Of a stretch of DNA of 64,000 bases, positions 44,374 to 51,845 are shown piece by piece. The notes under the pieces are model-generated. The model saw only the letters and a program-made list of their open reading frames with translations, did not search any database and was not told the origin of the DNA. Numbering within the stretch: position 1 is the stretch's first letter; each line of letters begins with the position of its first letter. The stretch is from Neogemmobacter tilapiae (lineage in GTDB: Bacteria > Pseudomonadota > Alphaproteobacteria > Rhodobacterales > Rhodobacteraceae): the NCBI RefSeq assembly GCF_014652215.1, contig NZ_BMYJ01000010.1:83619-147618 (forward strand), in the 5' to 3' direction. The position numbers were made by a program, and so were the translations under genes.

Positions 44374-45574
44374 CCACCGGCCGCCCCCGGTCGGCCAGAT
44401 GCAGCCCATAGGTGCCCCCCACGCTGACCACAGCGCCCAGCACCAAGGCCAGCCCATAGCCCGACAGCCCCGTCCCGACGGCAAAAACCGCCGCTGCCAT
44501 CACGCTGGCCGCCAGCCATTGCAGGCTCATCAGCGCCGCAGCCGTTCCCGGTCGGCCTGACAGCAGATCCTGCAAATAGCCAATCGGCAAGGTCAGCGTG
44601 AAAGCCCCGCCCAAGGCCGCAGGCAGGGTCAAAAGCCACATCGCCGGGCTGTCGATCATCAAGGGCAACAGCAGCATGTGAATGGCATAAATCGCTGCCC
44701 CCGCCAGCATCTGCACCGTCCGCGCCACCTTCAGCCGCAGCATCGGCAGCGCCAGCATGAACGGCACCTCCAGCCCCGCCACGATCCCGATATACAGCGC
44801 CGCATCCGCCTCATCCCGCCCCGGCGTCTGTCCCATCAACAGCCCGATCACCGCGATATAAAGCGTGCTGCCCATAGACACCGACCCCAAGGCCAGCACC
44901 CGCAAAGCCACCGGCCCATGCGCCAGTTCCGCCAAAGCCGCCCGCAGCGACAGGCCCGAAGGCTTGTCTTCCCAAGCGGTCTTTCCATCCCTTGGCCAGA
45001 ACGCCAGCGTCAGCAGATAGATCCCCAGACACAGGCCCAGCGACACCGGATAAATCGTCAGGACATCCGCCCCCGCCTGAAAGGCCACGGCCCAGATCGG
45101 CAGGATCACCACAAAGGGCAGGGCAAAGCCCGCCCGCAGCGTTGCCATGATCGCATCGCGTTCTTCGGCGGGATGCACGCTCGCCGCCAACCGCGCCAGC
45201 GCAAAGGTCTGTCCCATCAGGCTCCCGCCCAGCGGAAACAGCAGCACATGCGCCAGCAGAAAAGTCAGGCTGCCGGGGGCCACCGACATCATCAACTGCG
45301 CCAAAACCCAGACCAGCCCGCAGATCAGGGCAATGCCCCGCCGGTTCGCCGTCTGATCGGTCCGAATGCCAATGGCGATGGCAAAAGCGACCGATGCCAC
45401 CGTCGAAAGCGCCAGCATCACCGCAAAGCCCGCATCCCCCAGCGCAAAAGTATGCACCGCCAGAACCGAGACATGCGGCGCAAAACTGGCGCCCACTGCG
45501 CCCACAAGAAAGGTCAGAAAGGCTGCCAGCCGCAGCACCGGATCGGTCAAATAGGGTTGGAAAGCGCGCATCAT
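44360..45574 (-). CDS. MFS transporter (sugar-efflux/SetA-like)
   Basis: A 404-residue membrane protein with about twelve hydrophobic segments and major-facilitator features: GIRTDQTANRRGIAL between helices 2 and 3, and a central break near residue 200 (WPRDGKTAWEDKPSG). Divergent from a TetR gene, with a TetR-style palindrome between them, it is probably a regulated efflux pump. The start is ambiguous between adjacent ATGs (45574 and 45571). It overlaps hemC at the 3' end. Confidence 0.88.
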   Translation of the reverse strand: MMRAFQPYLTDPVLRLAAFLTFLVGAVGASFAPHVSVLAVHTFALGDAGFAVMLALSTVASVAFAIAIGIRTDQTANRRGIALICGLVWVLAQLMMSVAPGSLTFLLAHVLLFPLGGSLMGQTFALARLAASVHPAEERDAIMATLRAGFALPFVVILPIWAVAFQAGADVLTIYPVSLGLCLGIYLLTLAFWPRDGKTAWEDKPSGLSLRAALAELAHGPVALRVLALGSVSMGSTLYIAVIGLLMGQTPGRDEADAALYIGIVAGLEVPFMLALPMLRLKVARTVQMLAGAAIYAIHMLLLPLMIDSPAMWLLTLPAALGGAFTLTLPIGYLQDLLSGRPGTAAALMSLQWLAASVMAAAVFAVGTGLSGYGLALVLGAVVSVGGTYGLHLADRGRPVVISS

Positions 45575-45604
45575 TGCATGATCGTTAATACGGTGTGATC
45601 GTGC

Positions 45605-45619
45605 CGACAAGTCTTGTCG
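45605..45619. promoter_or_regulatory. Candidate TetR operator (CGACAAG-T-CTTGTCG)
   Basis: A perfect 7-1-7 palindrome in the 100-base gap between the divergent MFS and TetR genes. The ACAAG/CTTGT arms resemble many TetR-family operators. It lies 30 bases from the MFS start and 55 from the TetR start, able to control both. Confidence 0.7.
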
Positions 45620-45674
45620 TGCTAAATGGAAAGAGGGGTTGCCGATAATACAGACCATCAGGTATGTATGGCCT

Positions 45675-46295
45675 ATGCCAAGACCCACCAAACAAGACCC
45701 CGAAAGGGGGGCTGCACGAACCCGGCTGCTCGAGGCTGCGCGGGATGTGATCCGGCGTCAGGGTTTTGCGGCGACCTCGGTCGACCAGCTTTGCGCGGCG
45801 GCGGGGGTGACGAAGGGGGCTTTCTTCCATCATTTCAAGGACAAGGCGGCGCTGGGCGTGGCGGCGGCGGATTTCTGGGGGGAAACGACGGGGGCCTTTT
45901 TTGAAGGGGCACCCTACCATCGGCCTGCCGACCCGTTAGAGCGGGTTCTGGCCTATATCGCCTTTCGTCGGTCGATCATCGGGGATGAGCTGTTCGAATT
46001 CACCTGTCTGGCGGGGACTTTGGCGCAGGAAACCTATGAGAGCGCGCCCGAGATCGGGGCGGCGGCGGGGCGGGCGATCTTTGGTCATGCCGCAACGCTG
46101 GAAGCCGACATTGCCGCCGCGATGGCGGCGCGGGGCATCAGCGGCGGCTGGACGGCGGCCAGCCTTGCCCGGCACACGCAAACCGTGTTGCAGGGGGGCT
46201 TTGTGCTGGCGAAGGCTGGGCAGGATCCGCAGATGGTGCATGAAAGCCTGGACCATCTGGAGCGGTATATTCGCTTGCTGTTTCAGGCGGCATAG
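45675..46295 (+). CDS. TetR/AcrR family transcriptional regulator
   Basis: A 206-residue regulator: TRLLEAARDVIRRQGFAATSVD, then QLCAAAGVTKGAFFHHFKDKAAL is the helix-turn-helix (residues about 16-60), followed by a C-terminal ligand-binding domain. It is divergent from the MFS efflux gene, its likely target. No Shine-Dalgarno precedes the ATG. A TATGTA at 45663-45668 would start transcription close to the start codon, so the message may be leaderless. The 3' end overlaps selD by 13 bases. Confidence 0.9.
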   Translation: MPRPTKQDPERGAARTRLLEAARDVIRRQGFAATSVDQLCAAAGVTKGAFFHHFKDKAALGVAAADFWGETTGAFFEGAPYHRPADPLERVLAYIAFRRSIIGDELFEFTCLAGTLAQETYESAPEIGAAAGRAIFGHAATLEADIAAAMAARGISGGWTAASLARHTQTVLQGGFVLAKAGQDPQMVHESLDHLERYIRLLFQAA

Positions 46296-48442
46296 ACCGC
46301 GCCGCTGGCGGTGACTTTGCCGATGACCCACAGGGGGGACAGGTCGGACAGTTCCTCTAATGCGTCGGGCGGAATTGCGGCCAGCAGGCCGCCGCAGGTT
46401 TGCGGATCATGGCATAGATCGGCACGGGCGTTGGCGGGCAGATGGCAGCGGACAGCACTCGCGGCTTGGTTCGCAGGGGTGAGGGTCGATTGAACCCCAA
46501 GCGATGCCAAGGATTCCGCCCCCGGCAGCAGCGGCAGGGCGGCAAGGTCCAGCTCGGCCCCCTGATCATCGCCCAGCATTTCCAGCAGATGCCCCGCCAG
46601 ACCAAAGCCGGTGACATCGGTCATCGCATGGGCAAAGCGGGCCAAGGCACGGGATTCCGCGCCCATCGGGCGGGTCATGCTGGCCAAAGCCTGTTCCACC
46701 GCCTCACCCAGCAGCAGACCTTGGGGCTGTGCCCCCGCCATCAGCGCCGCCATAATGACGCCCGACCCCAAGGGCTTGGTCAGCACCAGCAAATCCCCAA
46801 CCCTTGCGCCGCGTTTGGGGGTCACGCGGTCGTAGGCAAGGCCCGTCACCGTAAAGCCGATGGTCAACTCGGCCCCGAAACTGGAATGGCCGCCGACCAC
46901 ATCGGCCCCCTCGGCGCGAAAGATTTGCCCGGCGGCCTGCATGATTTCGGCCAGTGAACGGCCTGCCAGCCGGGCATTGGCGCGGGGCAGGGTGATCTGG
47001 GCCAGCGCCGCCTGTGGCTCCGCCCCCATCGCCCAGACATCGCCCAAGGCATGAACAGCGGCGATGCGGGCCATCATTACCGGATCATCGACCATCGCCC
47101 GCAGATGGTCGGTGGTGATCACCTGAGTCTCGCCGCCGATCTGCAAGACGGCAGCATCATCGCCGGGGCCGGATCGCACATCGCCCCGCTGCGGGACCGG
47201 CAGGGCGGCCAGCGCCGCCGTCAGGGCCGCCCCGTCGATCTTGGCCCCGCAGCCGCCGCAGGCGGGTTTGGCGCCCAAGGCCTGCTCCAACCCCTCGGCC
47301 CCAACCTCGGGCGGTTTCAAGGTTGCCATGGTGGGCAAATCGCCCAATTGTTTCATAAAGGTCCGGTCGATCCGGTCTTTCCAGCGCCAAAGCGCGTGGC
47401 CAGAGAAAGCCAGCCCCCATTTCTCGGCCAAGGCCCGTTTTTCGCCCAACGAGATGAGTTTCAGGTAATCCCGTTGCGGTTTGTAGGGTTGCAGCGCCCA
47501 GAACCCGGCCAAGGCGGATTGCAGGTTGTGGTGCAGGATGGGCGCTTGCCGCACGGCAAAGACGCCGGCCTTGGGGCGCGGGTCGGGCAGGGCGGCGCAA
47601 TCGCCTGCGGCAAAGACATGCGGCGCGCTGGTTTGCAACTGCGCGTTCACCTTTAGAAACCCATTTTCGCAGTCCAGCCCGCTTGTCGCCAGCCATGCAG
47701 GCGGTTCCGATCCGGCGGCGGACAGGGTAAAGTCGGAGCGGATCACCTCGCCCGAGCGCAGCCGCAGACTGTCGGGCAGGATTTCAGCGGGTTCGGCGTT
47801 CAGCATCACCGTCACCCCCGCCCGTGCCAGATGGCCTGCCAAGCCTCGCCGTGCGCGTGCGCCCAGCAAGGGCAGCAGAACCGCGCCCCTATCCAGCAGG
47901 ATGACCCCAGCCTTAGGCCCCAGACGGTGCCGCGCGGCCAAGGCGAGTTCCAGCCCCGCCACGCCGCCGCCGATGACCACCACCTGCGCATGGGCCGGGG
48001 CATGGGCCGCGAAATAGGCCCATTGCACGGCAAATTCCCCCAAGGGTTTTGCCGCATGGCCATGGTCGGCAAAGCCCGGCAGGCCGGGTAAGTCCGAGGT
48101 GATGCCGACGTTGATCGAGGCGAGGTCAAAGCCGATCTGCCGTCCGCCTTCCAGCGTGACCTGCCGTGTCTGCGCATCCAGCATGGTGACACGCCCCGAA
48201 ACAAACCGCGCCCCGGCGGCGCGCGCCAAGGGCCAAAGGTCAATCATGATCTGGTCGCGTGGATAATGGCCCGCGACAAAGCCGGGCAACATGCCCGAAT
48301 AGGCGGCCAAGGGGCCGGGGTTGATCAGCGTCAGCCTTGCGCCTGGCAAAGGGTCCATCGCCCACATTTTCAGGATCAGCGCATGGGTGTGACCCCCGCC
48401 GATCAGGCACAGATCCTGCACATCGGGCATGTTTAGTTGCAT
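46283..48442 (-). CDS. selD: Bifunctional FAD/NAD(P)-binding oxidoreductase--selenide, water dikinase SelD
   Basis: A 719-residue fusion. Residues 1-375 are a type II NADH dehydrogenase-like flavoprotein (CLIGGGHTHA at 12-21, VVVIGGGVAGLELA near 154-167, VFAAGDCAALPD near 276-287). Residues about 390-719 are SelD, with catalytic C398 and K401 in CGGCGAKID, DDAAVL, and the GGHSSFG and TDVTGFGLAGH glycine loops. SelD makes selenophosphate for selenocysteine or 2-selenouridine. The fused form is a known family; the flavoprotein may supply reduced selenium. No selA, selB or mnmH is in this window. Confidence 0.95.
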   Translation of the reverse strand: MQLNMPDVQDLCLIGGGHTHALILKMWAMDPLPGARLTLINPGPLAAYSGMLPGFVAGHYPRDQIMIDLWPLARAAGARFVSGRVTMLDAQTRQVTLEGGRQIGFDLASINVGITSDLPGLPGFADHGHAAKPLGEFAVQWAYFAAHAPAHAQVVVIGGGVAGLELALAARHRLGPKAGVILLDRGAVLLPLLGARARRGLAGHLARAGVTVMLNAEPAEILPDSLRLRSGEVIRSDFTLSAAGSEPPAWLATSGLDCENGFLKVNAQLQTSAPHVFAAGDCAALPDPRPKAGVFAVRQAPILHHNLQSALAGFWALQPYKPQRDYLKLISLGEKRALAEKWGLAFSGHALWRWKDRIDRTFMKQLGDLPTMATLKPPEVGAEGLEQALGAKPACGGCGAKIDGAALTAALAALPVPQRGDVRSGPGDDAAVLQIGGETQVITTDHLRAMVDDPVMMARIAAVHALGDVWAMGAEPQAALAQITLPRANARLAGRSLAEIMQAAGQIFRAEGADVVGGHSSFGAELTIGFTVTGLAYDRVTPKRGARVGDLLVLTKPLGSGVIMAALMAGAQPQGLLLGEAVEQALASMTRPMGAESRALARFAHAMTDVTGFGLAGHLLEMLGDDQGAELDLAALPLLPGAESLASLGVQSTLTPANQAASAVRCHLPANARADLCHDPQTCGGLLAAIPPDALEELSDLSPLWVIGKVTASGAVYAA

Positions 48443-48542
48443 GATCAGGCCTTTCCTGTCGTCTTGCCACCCTTTGCTGCCGCAATGGGGATGACCGGGC
48501 CCCAGCCTTTCGCTATCTGGAAGGCCAAGGCAAGGGGATCAC

Positions 48543-50561
48543 ATGAGCTATCTTCTGGGCGTCGATACCGGCGGAACCTATACCGATGCTGTCCTTTTGG
48601 ACAGCGAGGCCACGCAGGTCATCGCCAAGGCCAAGGCGCTGACCACGCGCGACGATCTGTCGCGCGGCATCGGCGGGGCGGTTGATGCGGCCTTGGCCAA
48701 GGCCGGGGTTGCGGCTGGGGACATCCGCCTTGTCTCGCTTTCCACCACGCTGGCGACGAATGCTTTGGTCGAGGGGCAGGGCGGGCGCATTGCGCTGATC
48801 TTTATCGGCTTTGCCGAAGCGGATCTTGCCCGCGCCGGTCTGGCCGAGGCTTTGGGGGGCGATCCGGTGATTGCCTTGGCAGGGGGCCATAGCCATGCGG
48901 GGAATGAAGTCTCGCCCTTGGACCTTGCCGCTTTGGAACAGGCCGTGGCTCCTTTGGCGGGGCATGTCGCGGGCTTTGCCGTCGCGGCGCAGTTTGCGAC
49001 GCGGAACCCGGCGCATGAGGTGGCGGCGCGCGATCTGATCCGGCGAGTGACGGGGCGGCCTGTGACATGTTCGCATGAACTCTCCTCGGGCCTGAACGGG
49101 CCGAAACGGGCGCTGACGGCGGTGCTGAATGCGCGGCTTATCGGGATGATCGACGGGCTGATTGCGGCCTGCACGGGGCATCTGGGCCGGGTGGGGATTA
49201 CGGCGCCCTTGATGGTGGTGCGGGGGGACGGGGCGCTGATTTCGGCGGAAATGGCGCGGGAAAGGCCCATCGAGACGATCCTTTCCGGCCCCGCCGCCAG
49301 CATCGTGGGCGCGCGTTGGCTGACGGGGGAGGCTGAGGCCTTGGTCAGCGACATTGGCGGGACGACGACCGATGTGGCGATCCTGCGGGGCGGTCTGCCC
49401 GAGATTGACCCCGAGGGCGCACAGGTCGGCGGCTGGCGGACGATGGTGCAAGCCGTGGCGATGCGCACCACGGGGTTGGGCGGGGATAGCGAGTTGCATC
49501 TGTTGGAGGGTTTGGAGGGTGGTTTGCGTCTGGGGCCACGTCGTCTGGTGCCGGTGTCGCTGCTGGCGGTCGATCATGGGCCGATGGTTCATGCCGCCTT
49601 GGACCGGGCCCTGCAAAGCTTTGCGGTGGGGGAACATGACGGGCGGTTCGTGCTGCCCATGGGTTTGGGCCAGCCGGATGGTTTGGCGGCGCGCGAACGC
49701 GCTTTGCTGGAACGGATCACGGGGGCGATGCCTTTGGCGCAGGTGATCGGCACAAGGCTGGACTATGCCGCGCTGGACCGGCTGGTGGCGCGGGGGCTGG
49801 TGATGATTTCTGGCGTCACCCCTTCGGATGCGGCGCATGTTCTGGGCCTGCAATCGGGCTGGGATGGCTCGGCCGCCGAAAAGGCGCTGATGCTGTTCGC
49901 CCGCCGCCGCAACGGGCGGGGGGAACGCTTTGCGCCGGATGCGGCTGTTCTGGCGCAAAGGGTGGTGGATCAATTGACCCGCCAGACAGCGACCTGCCTG
50001 CTGGAAGCTGCTTTTGCGGAAGATGCGGGCTTTGTAGGGCAAGATGCGGCGGCCTTGGCGGGGCATGCGTTGACCTTGGCAGGGCTGTCGGGGGGGCATC
50101 GGGGGGTTCTGGCGATGGAAACGCGGCTGGCCCTGCCGGTGATCGGTCTGGGCGCTTCGGCCCGCGCCTATTACCCGCCGGTGGGGGATATGTTGGGCTG
50201 CAAGGTCATTTTGCCGGACCATGCCGACGTGGCCAATGCCGTGGGGGCGGTGGTGGGGCAGGTCAGCCAGCAGGTTACGGCCCATGTCAGCACACCGGGT
50301 GAAGGGCGATTCGTGGCGCATCTGGCGGATGGGGCGCAGGTCTTTCCGACAGCCGAGGCAGCCATGCAGGCGACAGAACAGGCGCTGGGATTGCTGGTGC
50401 AGGCGCGGGCCTTGGAGGCCGGGGCAGAAGAGGTGACCTTGCACACCGCCCGCGCTGTGAAACAGGCGCAGATCGAAGGGCAGATGATGTTCATCGAGGC
50501 GGAAGTGACCGTGACCGCCAGCGGCAGGCCGCGGGTCGCCCATCCTGCGTTTTCGGCTTGA
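48543..50561 (+). CDS. Hydantoinase/oxoprolinase family protein (HyuA-like)
   Basis: A 672-residue ATP-dependent acyltransferase/hydrolase-like protein. It has the N-terminal phosphate loop GVDTGGTYTDAVLL and the second actin-like signature LVSDIGGTTTDVAILRGG in the middle. Family members act as hydantoinases, oxoprolinases or acetone carboxylase beta subunits, normally with a HyuB partner. No hyuB is nearby. The gene follows AAGGGGAT and ends where the tRNA-Met promoter begins; its TGA is inside the -35 hexamer. Confidence 0.88.
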   Translation: MSYLLGVDTGGTYTDAVLLDSEATQVIAKAKALTTRDDLSRGIGGAVDAALAKAGVAAGDIRLVSLSTTLATNALVEGQGGRIALIFIGFAEADLARAGLAEALGGDPVIALAGGHSHAGNEVSPLDLAALEQAVAPLAGHVAGFAVAAQFATRNPAHEVAARDLIRRVTGRPVTCSHELSSGLNGPKRALTAVLNARLIGMIDGLIAACTGHLGRVGITAPLMVVRGDGALISAEMARERPIETILSGPAASIVGARWLTGEAEALVSDIGGTTTDVAILRGGLPEIDPEGAQVGGWRTMVQAVAMRTTGLGGDSELHLLEGLEGGLRLGPRRLVPVSLLAVDHGPMVHAALDRALQSFAVGEHDGRFVLPMGLGQPDGLAARERALLERITGAMPLAQVIGTRLDYAALDRLVARGLVMISGVTPSDAAHVLGLQSGWDGSAAEKALMLFARRRNGRGERFAPDAAVLAQRVVDQLTRQTATCLLEAAFAEDAGFVGQDAAALAGHALTLAGLSGGHRGVLAMETRLALPVIGLGASARAYYPPVGDMLGCKVILPDHADVANAVGAVVGQVSQQVTAHVSTPGEGRFVAHLADGAQVFPTAEAAMQATEQALGLLVQARALEAGAEEVTLHTARAVKQAQIEGQMMFIEAEVTVTASGRPRVAHPAFSA

Positions 50562-50586
50562 CGGCCCCCGCAACAGGCCATATTCC
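50558..50586 (+). promoter_or_regulatory. Promoter of tRNA-Met gene
   Basis: TTGACG at 50558-50563 and TATTCC at 50581-50586 are 17 bases apart, with a predicted start at about 50593, four bases before the mature tRNA. The -35 hexamer contains the stop codon of the upstream HyuA-like gene. Confidence 0.65.
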
Positions 50587-50596
50587 GCCCGGCAGT

Positions 50597-50673
50597 GGCT
50601 AGGTAGCTCAGCTGGTTAGAGCACGCGACTCATAATCGCGGGGTCGGGGGTTCGAGTCCCCCCCTCGCCACCA
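50597..50673 (+). tRNA. tRNA-Met (CAT), elongator
   Basis: A complete 77-nt cloverleaf with encoded CCA: acceptor GGCTAGG / CCTCGCC, D arm GCTC..GAGC, anticodon stem CGCGA / TCGCG around CTCATAA, and T arm GGGGG TTCGAGT CCCCC. The G1-C72 pair marks it as elongator rather than initiator. Pair 4-69 of the acceptor stem is T-C, a mismatch. Confidence 0.97.
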
Positions 50674-50918
50674 CTTCTCCTAATTCCGCTTCTCGGCCAA
50701 TCAGGCTTTGCAGTTTGTTTTGCACGTCGATGGCTTCGTCTTGGCCCGTGGCGGGGGCTGAACGACTTTGTTGCCAAGGCCTGTAGAGTTCGGCCCCATT
50801 TCCCCTGCCCGGCCTTGCTGTGTCATTGGCAATCTCGTTCAATCTTTTGTAGAATGCGCGATCCAAGGATGGATCATCATCGGAGGCCCATCCCCCAAGA
50901 ATCTGGCCTTGCCACGGG
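50674..50918. other. Non-annotated region beside tRNA-Met, possible gene remnant
   Basis: This 245-base stretch lies between the tRNA and the esterase stop. On the minus strand it reads as a continuous protein-like segment (for example SLDRAFYKRLNEIAND) that runs on into the antisense of the tRNA, with no plausible start of its own. It may be the tail of a gene lost by integration or deletion next to the tRNA. I recognise no family in it. Confidence 0.35.
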
Positions 50919-51845
50919 TTAGTCCGCCGCTTGCCGTGCCGCCTTGTCTTGACCAGACATAAAGTCGCGGATGGTTCCGACAATCTCTGCGAATACGTCC
51001 CGCGCGCGTTGGCTGCCGTGACGCGCCCTTAGCCAGCCATGCACAAGCTGCGCTGAATTGTGTATTTCGGCGCGCACACCCGCCGCTTTCAGGGCCTGCG
51101 CGTAAAGCGGGCCATCGTCGCGCAAAGGATCGACGTCTGCCGTAAAGATCACCGCAGGGGGCATGCCTGACAGGTCGTGGGCGGAAAGTGGGCATTGTTC
51201 GGGGTCAAGCCGCGCTTCTGGCGAGGACAGCGACCGATAAAAGGCGACCTCTGCCGTTGAAAGCAGGGGGGCCTCGGCGTTTTCAACATAGGACAGGGCC
51301 CCGATATCGCCGCCCAGATCGGGATAGATCAGCACCTGACCCAAAGGCATAGTCCCGCCCAATCGCCGAATGCGGTGGCACAGCCCGGCGGCAAGATTGC
51401 CCCCGGCGCTGTCACCGACAACCACCGCCCTTTTGTCCAACGCCCGCCAGACCGCATAGGCATCTTCCAACTGGGCGGGGGCTGGATGTTCGGGGCGCAG
51501 GCGATAATCGACGGCCACCACCTGACAACCTGTCGCCACGGCGATTTCGGCACAGACATCGTCGTGACTGTCCAACCCCCCCAGCACAAAACCCCCGCCA
51601 TGCAGGTAGAGAACAATTTCCGCGGCCGTGTCAGGCCCATAAAGACGACAGCGCACTCCGCCCAAAAACGCATCTGTCACCCGCAACCCCGCCGGGCGGG
51701 GCGCACGAAAGACGGCGCACATGGCATCGTAATAGGCGCGGTTTTGTTGGACCGAGGCATCGGCGGCATCCGCTGGATAAGAGGCCAGCGTTTTCTCGAT
51801 AAAACGCAGGATTTCGGGGTCGGTGATCGGGCGGTGGCGGGTCAT
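50919..51845 (-). CDS. Alpha/beta hydrolase, hormone-sensitive-lipase family esterase
   Basis: A 308-residue HSL-type esterase with oxyanion motif HGGGF (82-86), nucleophile elbow GDSAGG (Ser146), a probable Asp239 (DVDPLRDDG) and His269 (LVHGW). It has no signal peptide and so is cytoplasmic. Its ATG overlaps the stop of the ABC ATPase gene by four bases, making it the last gene of the carnitine/ABC operon. An obvious inference is that it hydrolyses an ester imported by that transporter, such as an acylcarnitine, before carnitine oxidation. The substrate has not been shown. Confidence 0.9.
   Translation of the reverse strand: MTRHRPITDPEILRFIEKTLASYPADAADASVQQNRAYYDAMCAVFRAPRPAGLRVTDAFLGGVRCRLYGPDTAAEIVLYLHGGGFVLGGLDSHDDVCAEIAVATGCQVVAVDYRLRPEHPAPAQLEDAYAVWRALDKRAVVVGDSAGGNLAAGLCHRIRRLGGTMPLGQVLIYPDLGGDIGALSYVENAEAPLLSTAEVAFYRSLSSPEARLDPEQCPLSAHDLSGMPPAVIFTADVDPLRDDGPLYAQALKAAGVRAEIHNSAQLVHGWLRARHGSQRARDVFAEIVGTIRDFMSGQDKAARQAAD

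Noticed and set aside
48513..50573. 686-codon open frame opposite the HyuA-like gene
   Set aside because: Low-complexity Arg/Gln/His/Pro composition and exact coincidence with a well-supported gene on the other strand.
50630..50983. 117-codon minus-strand frame ending GGLEPPTPRL
   Set aside because: The ending is the familiar artefact of translating tRNA antisense; the start lies inside the esterase gene. Only the middle part is kept as a possible remnant.
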